A program made the translations under genes and the position numbers. DNA of 64,000 nucleotides from positions 1 through 64,000 of the forward strand of contig JAYOEY010000018.1 of assembly GCA_038116945.1 (NCBI GenBank), read 5' to 3'. Of the stretch, positions 25,001 through 32,724 are shown in pieces; position 1 is the first letter of the stretch, and every line of letters begins with the position of its first letter. The notes under the pieces are model-generated. The model made no database searches. It saw only the letters and a program-made list of their open reading frames with translations, and had not been told where the DNA came from. This DNA is from JAYOEY01 sp038116945 (GTDB lineage Bacteria > Pseudomonadota > Alphaproteobacteria > MPNO01 > UBA2964).

Positions 25001-26719
25001 ATGAATATCCCCAAGAAGATACTCGTTTCCTTCAGCGTTCTGATCGTTCTGTCGGTGCTGCAGGGCGGCTTTTCGATCAAAACGATCTCGGGCGCCGGCG
25101 ACCTCGTGGCGACCACTTACGACAAGTCGCTGATGCTCATCAGTTTTGCCCGATCCGCGGAAGGAAAGTTTCTTTCGGTTGAGCTGCTGCTTGAGAAACT
25201 GAGACGCAACGCGGGCGCGACGGCGGACTCGGTGGCGGAAGGGCTGGAGGCCTTCGGCGAAGATCTCGAGATCGTCGTGGAGCGGGCCTATACGCCGAGA
25301 GCCAAGAAGCTGGTTGCCGAAATTTCCGGCATGCGGAAGAGCTGGAACGAGGCCGTGCTTGCCGCCGCCGGGAACAGTTCCGATGCCGGTCTGGGGAAGA
25401 TTGCGGACGACCTAGCAGCCCAGATTGCTTCCAAGCTCGAACTGCTGATCGAGTATGCGTCGGAAGACGGATACAATTTTCGCGAGGCTGCCGCGCAACA
25501 GGTAAGGACCGCCTTCATCATCGATTCTGCAGCCGTAGGCGCCGTTGCCGTGCTGGGCATGCTGATCGCGTATCTTCTGGGCCTAAAAATCAGCCGCCCG
25601 CTTCGCCGTATCACGGACGTAACCAAAGAACTCGCCGACGGATCGGTGGACGTGGAGGTTCCCGAGCTCGGTCGACAGGACGAGATCGGCGAGATCGCCG
25701 AGGCTCTGGAGATTTTCAAGGAGGGCGTGATCGAGCGCCGCAGGATGCACGAGGAAAAGATGCGAGCCGAACTTGAGGCGCAGGAAGAAAAGCTGCGAAT
25801 CGAGAAGGAGCGGACGGAAGCGGCGCTGGAAAACGCGCAAAGCGAGGAAGCCGTCAGGCTTGAAAAGGAACGCACGGCGATGATCGGGCGATCCATAGCC
25901 GAGTTCGATGAGGAAGTTACCTCCATGATTGCGACCGTTGAGGCGTCGGTGACCGAGATGCGGGCGGCGGCGGAAGGAATGACGCAGATCGCCGCAGACA
26001 CCGGCAAACGCTCCACCGGGGCGGTGCAGGCATCGGAACAGGTAACGAACAATATCAAGTCTGTCGCGTCGGCGACCGAGGAGCTTTCCTCGTCGGTACG
26101 CGAAATAGGAAAGCGGGTGTCCGAGGCGAGCACCATCGCCGGAACGGCAGTATCTGAAGTGAAGGACGCAAACGGAAAAATACAGGGTCTGGCTGAAGCC
26201 GCCCAAAAGATCGGCGAGGTTGTCAGCATGATCAACGATATCGCCGCGCAGACGAACCTGCTTGCCCTGAATGCGACGATCGAGGCCGCGCGTGCCGGCG
26301 AAGCGGGCAAGGGGTTCGCAGTTGTCGCGTCAGAGGTGAAGTCGCTCGCGACTCAGACCGCGAAAGCGACGGAGGAAATTGCGGGCCAGGTGTCGGACAT
26401 TCAAGGCGTTACCAGCGAAGCCGTGACCGCAATGAACGGCATTTCCGAAATCATCGGGAAGATCAACGATATTTCGTCCGATATCACGAGTTCTGTGCAG
26501 GAACAGGGTGCGTCGACGCGCGAAATAGCCGGAAACGTTCAGCAGGCGGCGTCCGGCACACAACATGTGACCGGCAATATTGGCGATGTTAATGCCTCGA
26601 TTACGGAAACCGGCAATACCGCGGCGACAGTTCTCGATGCCGCAAATACGCTTTCCGAACAGGCATCGATGCTGCGGCAGCGAATAAGCGGCTTCCTGCA
26701 GACGATACAGGCGGCGTGA
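25001..26719 (+). CDS. methyl-accepting chemotaxis protein
   Basis: 572 residues. TM1 is at about residues 6-28, a small four-helix-type periplasmic sensor covers about 30-170, and TM2 spans about 172-192. A HAMP domain (near 193-247) is followed by a very charged coiled coil rich in Glu/Arg/Lys (about 248-300) and the MCP signalling domain. The kinase-control tip (MINDIAAQTNLLALNATIEAA) is near residues 410-430. No che genes or a C-terminal CheR pentapeptide are seen nearby. It follows the peroxidase-cupredoxin genes by 61 bases and may sense a redox-related or envelope signal, which is only positional inference. Confidence 0.92.
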   Translation: MNIPKKILVSFSVLIVLSVLQGGFSIKTISGAGDLVATTYDKSLMLISFARSAEGKFLSVELLLEKLRRNAGATADSVAEGLEAFGEDLEIVVERAYTPRAKKLVAEISGMRKSWNEAVLAAAGNSSDAGLGKIADDLAAQIASKLELLIEYASEDGYNFREAAAQQVRTAFIIDSAAVGAVAVLGMLIAYLLGLKISRPLRRITDVTKELADGSVDVEVPELGRQDEIGEIAEALEIFKEGVIERRRMHEEKMRAELEAQEEKLRIEKERTEAALENAQSEEAVRLEKERTAMIGRSIAEFDEEVTSMIATVEASVTEMRAAAEGMTQIAADTGKRSTGAVQASEQVTNNIKSVASATEELSSSVREIGKRVSEASTIAGTAVSEVKDANGKIQGLAEAAQKIGEVVSMINDIAAQTNLLALNATIEAARAGEAGKGFAVVASEVKSLATQTAKATEEIAGQVSDIQGVTSEAVTAMNGISEIIGKINDISSDITSSVQEQGASTREIAGNVQQAASGTQHVTGNIGDVNASITETGNTAATVLDAANTLSEQASMLRQRISGFLQTIQAA

Positions 26720-26762
26720 CGTCGGGCGCTCCGGACGGCGCCGCCGCGATTCCGGCCCCGTT

Positions 26763-27401
26763 TCAGTATAGTTCGTTCGGTATCCGCTTCGCGTAATCGG
26801 CGTCGTACTGCTTTTCGTAGTTTGCGTCGCCGCCGTCTCGGAAGGCTGCGAACGTGCCGCTGGTCGGAATGCCGTCGGGCCGTCCTTCCTTGCCGGCATT
26901 CCAGAAATCCGACCGGATCAGCGCCTTGGGGCAGTGGTTGAAGGCCTGTTCGACGGATACCACCGTAACGGAGCGGGGCAGTTTCCCGTTGGCTTCGCAA
27001 AGCTTCATGAGTTCCGGGTCGGTGGTGATCCGGGCGCTGCCGTTGACCCGGTAGGTCTCGTTCGCGCCGGGAACGATGAAGATCAGGCCGACTTTCGGGT
27101 TGGCGAGGATGTTCTTCAGCCCGTCGAGCCGGTTGTTGCCCGGCCGGTCGGGGACCAGCAGGGTGCGCTCGTCGAGGATTTTTACGAAGCCGGGTCCGTC
27201 CCCCTTGGGCGAGCAGTCGATGCCGTCCCCGGTCGCGGTTGCCAGGATGATAAACGGCGCTGCCTCGATGATCCTGCGCCCCGGTTCGGTGACGTAATCC
27301 GTTTCCTTTCGGAAAACCGCGTCCTTCGGCGCCGGATAAAGCGCCGCCAGCTCTTCAAGCGTGGTCACCGCATGAGCGTCGGTCCGGGAAATCGTATCCA
27401 T
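26763..27401 (-). CDS. FMN-dependent PPOX-type flavoprotein (MSMEG_1061-like)
   Basis: 212 residues of the pyridoxamine-5'-phosphate-oxidase-like split-barrel fold. The FIILATATGDG strand near residue 50, CSPKGDGPGFVKIL, and in particular LLVPDRPGNNRLDGLKNI near residue 85-102 are characteristic of the MSMEG_1061 subfamily of FMN- or F420-binding PPOX proteins. It ends with a Lys/Tyr-rich tail. Family members are mostly uncharacterised reductases or oxidases. It is the last gene of the UbiD-EutA-NiCoT-cupin unit, 46 bases after the cupin, and converges on the chemoreceptor. Confidence 0.82.
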   Translation of the reverse strand: MDTISRTDAHAVTTLEELAALYPAPKDAVFRKETDYVTEPGRRIIEAAPFIILATATGDGIDCSPKGDGPGFVKILDERTLLVPDRPGNNRLDGLKNILANPKVGLIFIVPGANETYRVNGSARITTDPELMKLCEANGKLPRSVTVVSVEQAFNHCPKALIRSDFWNAGKEGRPDGIPTSGTFAAFRDGGDANYEKQYDADYAKRIPNELY

Positions 27402-27447
27402 GGGGCATCCTCCATCGCGTATGGCGGAGAGGATACAGCAGTTCGGA

Positions 27448-27822
27448 TCAGTCGTCCTTGACGAAATCGAACGCGTCGCCCGCGGGAGCGTAGATCTCGT
27501 ATATCTCGAACGGGGCGTCGGAAACGTTCCGCAGCGAATGCTTCAACCCGGCCGGGATATAGACCACGTCGTCTTCGCGTATTGTGAAGGTCTCATTTTC
27601 GACCACCAGCTTTCCCTCGCCGCGCTTGACGATATAGACGTTGTCCGCCTTCGAATGGTGATGATAGCTGCCGCCCGGTTCCTTCGCGTCCAGCCGGTTG
27701 AGGTGCACGTCGAGCGCGGTCGCGCCGATATCCGTGTTGACGAAACGAAGCTGCGAGCCGCGCCCGCCTTTCATCGGAACGGTCTCAGCCGTGCCGGCCC
27801 GTATGATCTTGAGTTCAGCCAC
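27448..27822 (-). CDS. single-domain cupin of the UbiD operon
   Basis: 124 residues from GTG at 27822, chosen because a perfect AGGAGGT sits four bases upstream of it (27827-27833). A start ten codons upstream would have no site. The cupin motif 1 is YHHHSKADNVYIV near residue 48 with His ligands and a moderately degenerate Glu position (Asp/Asn instead of Glu), and motif 2 is YIPAGLKHSLRN with the third His. It overlaps the end of the NiCoT gene by eight bases, so translation is coupled. The function is unknown; metal-dependent turnover or sensing of the pathway substrate is plausible. Confidence 0.85.
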   Translation of the reverse strand: MAELKIIRAGTAETVPMKGGRGSQLRFVNTDIGATALDVHLNRLDAKEPGGSYHHHSKADNVYIVKRGEGKLVVENETFTIREDDVVYIPAGLKHSLRNVSDAPFEIYEIYAPAGDAFDFVKDD

Positions 27823-28549
27823 CGATACCTCCTGCGCCAATGATTCCCGCAATCGACGGCGCGGTCTCGAAAAGGATCACGATCCCGAGCGCGACCGTGG
27901 CCAGACCGATGGCGGTATTGAAGCCGTTGACCCCCAGCCTGGCAAAGCGCGCCGATGCGCGCAACGGCAGCGCGATGGTGAAGGACAGGACAGCCATGCC
28001 CAGCATGGAACCGATCCCGAACAGCGCCACGTAAATCAGTGCGGCCGTCATGTCGCCCTGCTCGGTTACTGCGAGCAGCAGGAGCGCGGCCGAGCCCGCC
28101 AGCCCGTGCATGAGCCCGACCATCAGCGCCCGGGTCGGCAGGCCCGTGGGATGGCGATGGCTGTGCGCGGCCTCGTCATGCGGGGAATTCTTCCGGTGGC
28201 CGTGCAGATGCAGGTGATAGCCCGCTTCGTCATGGCTGTGGCCGTGCAGATGCAGCTTCTTCGCCACCGTCCGTCGGACCACGTCCGCTCCGAGGCCGAT
28301 CAGCATCAGCCCGACGAAAAACTCGGCGAGAGAGGCGACCTGTTCGGGGAAGCCGACATCCATCACGAGTACCGCCGCGCAGACGACGAACAGGGTCACG
28401 GTATGGCCGAGACCCCACGCGATGCCGGTGCGCACCGTTTCCGATGTCGAACGGCTGCGCGTCGCCAGCGTGGCGACGGCGGCGATATGGTCGGCGTCGA
28501 GCGCGTGGCGCAGGCCGAGCAGGAAGCCGATGACGAATATGTAGAGCAT
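27815..28549 (-). CDS. NiCoT-type nickel/cobalt permease
   Basis: 244 residues with six to eight hydrophobic segments. The first helix has the NiCoT signature RHALDADHI near residue 14-22, the H-x4-D-H metal motif needed for Ni/Co transport. A second motif GLGHTVTLF is near residue 46. A long His-rich cytosolic loop (about residues 97-135) contains many His in HLHGHSH-type clusters and is likely to collect or buffer metal. It is shorter than HoxN/NixA (330-350) and resembles the RcnA/UreH-like half. It begins three bases after the EutA stop, so metal supply to the operon enzymes, cobalt for a corrinoid or nickel, is the natural inference. Confidence 0.88.
   Translation of the reverse strand: MLYIFVIGFLLGLRHALDADHIAAVATLATRSRSTSETVRTGIAWGLGHTVTLFVVCAAVLVMDVGFPEQVASLAEFFVGLMLIGLGADVVRRTVAKKLHLHGHSHDEAGYHLHLHGHRKNSPHDEAAHSHRHPTGLPTRALMVGLMHGLAGSAALLLLAVTEQGDMTAALIYVALFGIGSMLGMAVLSFTIALPLRASARFARLGVNGFNTAIGLATVALGIVILFETAPSIAGIIGAGGIGG
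27827..27833 (-). promoter_or_regulatory. Shine-Dalgarno site that fixes the cupin GTG start
   Basis: On the minus strand this reads AGGAGGT, a full anti-16S match, inside the last codons of the NiCoT gene. It decides for GTG at 27822 over the upstream ATG at 27852. Confidence 0.8.
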
Positions 28550-28552
28550 GCG

Positions 28553-30106
28553 TCAGGCCTGTCCGGGCTGGGTAAACAGCAGCGACTTGATGATCAGCGG
28601 GACGACCCGCGATTCCGGGATCATTTCGCCGACGTCGATGAAGTCGAACTCGCGAAGCTGGACGTTGTCGATGGAAATGACCTCGCCCTTCACGCCAAGC
28701 TCCCGGACCAGAATATTGCCGACCGTTTTGCCCGCGTCGCCGTCCATTACGATGATGAGCGGAAGGGTTTCGTCCGAGACGGTCTTTGGCAGGCCCTGGC
28801 AGATGCCGCTCGCCAGCGCGTGCAGCCGGGCATGCAGCGGATCGCCGCCCCAGCGGAACGCGATGGCGAGCTGCTGCTCGCCCTCGGTCATGTCGAGTCG
28901 CGTGTGGGCGGCCTCGATCCGCGCCGATACGTCGTCGGCGGTGAAATCGCCCGACAGGTCGATATCGAGATGCGCCACCGGCACGTTGCGGACCGGAAGC
29001 TGCTCCGGATTTGAAATGAAGATCGTGTTGCCGCTCACCTGGACCGTGAACTGCGACGCGCCGACCACCGTTGCGCGAATGCCCTGGCCGGGGTCGTAGA
29101 CCGGCTGGGCGATGCGCTTGTGACCCAGCGCGTGGCGGAGTTCGTGGGCCAGCGCCTTGCCCAGATCGCCGCGGTCCTCGGTCTCGCGCTCATAGATGAA
29201 CTCCGAGACGCCGCCGGAGAAGGTGATGGCATCGATCGCCGGCTCTTTCGGCAGATGTTCGGTGAGCGACAGCGCCTGGCACAGCGCGTCGTCCGGTTGG
29301 CGGTTGGCACATGAGACGATGACCTCGACCATGCGCCTGACGATGGCCTTTCGATCTTCATCCGGCAGGGTTTTCCCCAGTTCCAGGGAAATGCCGAGAT
29401 CGTCGGCGATCTGTCGGGCGGGCCCCTCGATCCGGTTCATCCTGCCGTCCTCGTCGAACGCGATCAGCCGGCCGCCGACGGCGAAGGCCGAGGTGGCGAG
29501 CAGGCGGCCGCCATGGCACAGGCCGAGCTTCACCGTGCCGCCCCCGACATCGATATTGAGGATGGTCTTGTGGTCCTGCCGCGACACCGCCACCGCGCCG
29601 GACCCGTTGGCGGCCATCAGGGCCTCGAGATGGTGTCCGGCCGAGGCGCAGACGAACTTTCCGGATTCCTCGGCAAAGAGGTCGGCGATGGCGCGGGCGT
29701 TTTCGCGCTTCAGCGCTTCACCGGTCAGGATCACCGCGCCGGTGTCGATATCGCCCGGCGCGAGATCGGCTTCCTTGTAGGCGTTGCTGAAGAAGCGCTG
29801 GAGCTCGTCGGAATCGATGGTGTTGCCGCTCTGATAGGGCGTCAGCAGGATCGGAGATCGCCACAGCACCTCGCGATTCACCACCACGAACCGGCTGGAC
29901 AGCCCTTCCGACAGGCGCTGCAGATGGACGCGCGAGAACATCAGGTGCGAGGTGGAGGAGCCGACATCGACGCCGACCGTGGTCAGTTCGACGTTGTCCT
30001 GGTTCCAGATGGTCTCCGCCATCTCCCGTTCCTGCTCGGGCGTCATGTGCAGGTGCTCGAATTCCAGATCGTGCACGTCGATTTCCTCTTTCTCGCTTTT
30101 CGTCAC
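28553..30106 (-). CDS. EutA-family reactivating factor (ASKHA ATPase fold)
   Basis: 517 residues. Similarity to ethanolamine ammonia-lyase reactivase EutA runs from about residue 42 to the end. The nucleotide motifs are phosphate-1 VGVDVGSSTS near residue 44, phosphate-2 LNIDVGGGTVKLG near residue 187, and adenosine motif TFSGGVSE near residue 294. The C-terminal segment VVPLIIKSLLF matches EutA's end. E. coli EutA has 467 residues; here about 40 acidic, Met/Glu-rich residues are added at the N-terminus. EutA exchanges damaged adenosylcobalamin on EutBC, but no eutB, eutC or other eut gene is present. It lies 60 bases after ubiD and three before the metal permease. Confidence 0.9.
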   Translation of the reverse strand: MTKSEKEEIDVHDLEFEHLHMTPEQEREMAETIWNQDNVELTTVGVDVGSSTSHLMFSRVHLQRLSEGLSSRFVVVNREVLWRSPILLTPYQSGNTIDSDELQRFFSNAYKEADLAPGDIDTGAVILTGEALKRENARAIADLFAEESGKFVCASAGHHLEALMAANGSGAVAVSRQDHKTILNIDVGGGTVKLGLCHGGRLLATSAFAVGGRLIAFDEDGRMNRIEGPARQIADDLGISLELGKTLPDEDRKAIVRRMVEVIVSCANRQPDDALCQALSLTEHLPKEPAIDAITFSGGVSEFIYERETEDRGDLGKALAHELRHALGHKRIAQPVYDPGQGIRATVVGASQFTVQVSGNTIFISNPEQLPVRNVPVAHLDIDLSGDFTADDVSARIEAAHTRLDMTEGEQQLAIAFRWGGDPLHARLHALASGICQGLPKTVSDETLPLIIVMDGDAGKTVGNILVRELGVKGEVISIDNVQLREFDFIDVGEMIPESRVVPLIIKSLLFTQPGQA

Positions 30107-30166
30107 GCGAACGGCGGCAGCCGCCGCGCCGCCCGTTGCAGCCTTCGGACGGCGCCGTCGCCCGGC

Positions 30167-31645
30167 CTATGCCTCCGGGAAGGGAAGGTGGCTGAATTTC
30201 GCCTTGATCTTCTGCCGCAGCCCGTCGCTGACATCCACCACCGTCGGGAAGGTCCCCTTCAGATACTGGTCGTACGGAATGCAGGCATCGATCAGAATGC
30301 GGTTGTTGAAATTGCCCGGGAGGACGAGCGGGTCGCGGCCTGACGCCCAGGCCTTCTGAATGATGTCGATATCCAGCTTGGGGTCGAACCGGGTGCTCAT
30401 GGCCCAGAGGACCTGGTCGAGATCGCCCGCGTCGATATCCTCGTCGACCACGACCGTCCACTTTCCGGCGTAGGCGCCGCCCTGACAGTTCGACGCGACG
30501 TGCAGCACGTTGCGGGCATGTCCGGGATAGCGCTGCCTGATCTGAATTGCGGTAAAGCGGGTGGCCGGGCCGCCTTCGTGGTTCCACACGCCCTTGATGT
30601 CGGGCAGGCCGCAGGCCTCCAGAGAGCGCCAGATTTCGGCGGCGCCGGCGATGCCTTTCAGCAGCCCGGTTTCGTCGACCGGCTTGTGCTGCGGCGCGCA
30701 ACAGATGATTGGGTCGTTGCGGTGCAGGATCGTCTTGATCTCGACATAGGCGCGCGGCACGGAATCGTCCGAGTAATAGCCCATCCACTCGCCGAACGGG
30801 CCTTCCTGCTTGACGTGACCCGGGCGGGCAACGCCCTCGATCGCGATTTCCGCGTCGGCCGGGATGGGGAATCCGGTATAGGGGCCCTTGATGCATTCGA
30901 CGGCCTTGCCGCGGATGCCGCCGGCGAAGTCGAGTTCGCAAACGCCTTCCGGCAGAGGGCTGGCCGAAAGCATGTACAGAAGGGGGTCTTCGCCGACCAG
31001 GATCACGAACTTGCATTCCTCGCCGCGCTCGAAATACTTGTCGCGATGAATCCGGCCGTGTTTGCCCTCGGTTATCTGGCAGCCGATGGTCTTTGCGTCG
31101 TAGACCTGGTTGCGATAGGTCCCCAGATTGAACGATCCGTTGTCCGGATCCTGCGAGATCACGCAGTTGGCGGTGCCGATATAGCGCGCCTTGTCCTGTT
31201 CGTGGTGGCGCGGCACCGGGAATTTCAGGACGTCGATGTCGTCTCCGGTCAGCACGTTTTCCATCACCGGGCCGGTCTCGACATAGACGGGCGGGATTAT
31301 TTCCATCGACTGCATGCGGTCGTAGTAGCGCTGGACGATATCGACCTTGCGTTCGTGTTCGACGGGAAGACCCAGCGTCATGGCGACCCGCTTGATCGAG
31401 GAAAGGGAGCCGTAAAGGGTACGAAAGCCCTCCGGATAGCCCGGTACCTTGTCGAACAGCAGGGCCGGTGCGTTGCCGCGGCTTTTTTCGGTCATCATCT
31501 GGGTGATGCTGCCCATCTCCGCATCCCAGTCCGCGCCGTCGACGCGCAGAAGTTCGCCTATCCCGTCGACTTTTTCGATCCAGTCGCGCAGACCTTCGTA
31601 GATCATCCGGTCATTGGGCAGGCTGGCGCTGCGGGCATCATCCAT
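30167..31645 (-). CDS. UbiD-family prenylated-FMN-dependent decarboxylase
   Basis: 492 residues, full length for UbiD (about 490-500). The E-R-E catalytic set of the family is visible: Arg178 in GTYRNQ, and Glu281 and Glu286 in EGPFGE, with the following W-M-G-Y-Y typical. The central split-barrel binds prenylated FMN, Mn2+ and K+ in known members, which decarboxylate or carboxylate unsaturated or aromatic acids reversibly. UbiX, which makes the cofactor, is not encoded here. It is the first gene of the operon that continues with the EutA homologue. Tandem palindromes lie at 31693-31729 upstream. The aromatic or acrylic substrate is not deducible. Confidence 0.94.
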   Translation of the reverse strand: MDDARSASLPNDRMIYEGLRDWIEKVDGIGELLRVDGADWDAEMGSITQMMTEKSRGNAPALLFDKVPGYPEGFRTLYGSLSSIKRVAMTLGLPVEHERKVDIVQRYYDRMQSMEIIPPVYVETGPVMENVLTGDDIDVLKFPVPRHHEQDKARYIGTANCVISQDPDNGSFNLGTYRNQVYDAKTIGCQITEGKHGRIHRDKYFERGEECKFVILVGEDPLLYMLSASPLPEGVCELDFAGGIRGKAVECIKGPYTGFPIPADAEIAIEGVARPGHVKQEGPFGEWMGYYSDDSVPRAYVEIKTILHRNDPIICCAPQHKPVDETGLLKGIAGAAEIWRSLEACGLPDIKGVWNHEGGPATRFTAIQIRQRYPGHARNVLHVASNCQGGAYAGKWTVVVDEDIDAGDLDQVLWAMSTRFDPKLDIDIIQKAWASGRDPLVLPGNFNNRILIDACIPYDQYLKGTFPTVVDVSDGLRQKIKAKFSHLPFPEA

Positions 31646-31692
31646 TTTGTCCTCCTGTCGTGCTGCTGCACGTTTTTGGTTGTTTTCCGAGC

Positions 31693-31729
31693 TGTCCCAT
31701 TTTCGGGCCTTTGTTCCATTTCTGGAACA
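31693..31729. promoter_or_regulatory. tandem inverted repeats in the ubiD/SDR divergent region
   Basis: TGTTCCA-TTTC-TGGAACA at 31712-31729 is a perfect 7+7 inverted repeat. A diverged copy, TGTCCCA-TTTT-CGGGCCT, begins 19 bases earlier at 31693, so TGTYCCATTT repeats with near two-turn phasing. They lie 48-84 bases upstream of ubiD and about 170 bases upstream of the SDR gene, in a 253-base divergent gap without genes. The arrangement resembles paired activator sites of Fis-type enhancer-binding regulators. No regulator gene is next to them. Confidence 0.6.
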
Positions 31730-31898
31730 TCCGCTGCGTCGAGGGGCGTCGGAAAACCGTTTGCGTACGAATGAATTCCTTTTATCACCTTGCTTCGCGG
31801 GCGAAAACCGCTATCGGTGGATGGCGATTTGACAGCGACGCGGTCCAGCGTTTCAATCGCCGCCAATCCGGGCAATCGACAACAGAAGGAATCGGAAA

Positions 31899-32642
31899 TT
31901 GAGGTTCAAGGATAAAGTTGCCATCGTCACCGGCGCCGGCCGGAATATCGGTGAGGAAACCGCAAAGCTGTTCGCGGCCGAAGGCGCCAAGGTTGCCGTC
32001 GTGGACATGGACGAAAGCCGCGGCAAGGCGGTTGCCGACGGGCTCAATGCGGCGAACGCGGGATGCGCCATCTATATCAATGCGAACGTCGCCGACGAGG
32101 ATTCGGTAAAGGCGATGATCGCCGATACGGTTGCCGCGTTCGGCCGGATCGACGTTCTGGTGAACAATGTCGCGATCTCCGACAATCTGAACATCCGCGA
32201 GTGCACCAGGGCGGATTTCGACAAGACCATCGCCGTAACCCTGACCAGCCAGTTCCTGACCTGCAAATGGGTCGGCGAGCAGATGATCGCGCAGGGCGAT
32301 GGCGGGGCCATCGTCAATATCGGCTCGACATCGGGTTTCCGCGGGCGCGAAACCGCGGTCGCCTACGCGGCCGCCAAGGGCGGCGTCGCCAACCTGATGC
32401 GGGCCATCGCGTTCCAGCTTGCGCCCTACAAGATCCGCGTCAATTCCGTGGTGCCGAACAAGATCGGCTCGCCGGTCGGTCAGCAGGATTTCGATCCGAC
32501 CCGTCCGGTACCCAACCTGGTCGGCCGCGCCGGTCTGCCGGAAGAGCTCGGCAGGGCCGTGCTGTTCATGGCCAGCGATGACGCCTCCTTCATCTATGGC
32601 GAGAACCTGGTCGTCGATGGCGGCTTCAGCGCCATGATGTAG
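31899..32642 (+). CDS. short-chain dehydrogenase/reductase (SDR)
   Basis: 247 residues from TTG at 31899, preceded by AGAAGGA at 31884-31890. Classical SDR features are complete: cofactor motif TGAGRNIG at residues 11-18, Asp-containing VVDMDE after strand two (NAD preference likely), NNVA at 89-92, catalytic Ser143, Tyr156 and Lys160. It ends with the common YGENLVVDGGFSAMM C-terminus. It oxidises or reduces an alcohol/ketone of unknown identity. It is divergent from the UbiD operon and may belong to the same pathway. A clear terminator follows at 32663. Confidence 0.92.
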   Translation: MRFKDKVAIVTGAGRNIGEETAKLFAAEGAKVAVVDMDESRGKAVADGLNAANAGCAIYINANVADEDSVKAMIADTVAAFGRIDVLVNNVAISDNLNIRECTRADFDKTIAVTLTSQFLTCKWVGEQMIAQGDGGAIVNIGSTSGFRGRETAVAYAAAKGGVANLMRAIAFQLAPYKIRVNSVVPNKIGSPVGQQDFDPTRPVPNLVGRAGLPEELGRAVLFMASDDASFIYGENLVVDGGFSAMM

Positions 32643-32662
32643 GCGCAAGGCGCACTGTTCAT

Positions 32663-32702
32663 AACCGGTCCGTTCCGTTCGGGGCGGGCCGGTTTTCGTT
32701 TT
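32663..32702 (+). terminator. rho-independent terminator after the SDR gene
   Basis: A 10-base-pair stem (AACCGGTCCG at 32663-32672, CGGGCCGGTT at 32685-32694, one G-T pair) with a 12-base loop is followed by TTTTCGTTTT. It begins 21 bases after the SDR stop. Confidence 0.85.
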
Positions 32703-32724
32703 CAGGTCAGGGAAGGGGCTGTAC

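Noticed and set aside
27402..31898. Cobalamin riboswitch near the UbiD-EutA-NiCoT operon
   Set aside because: I looked for a B12-box-like conserved core upstream of ubiD and between the genes and saw none.
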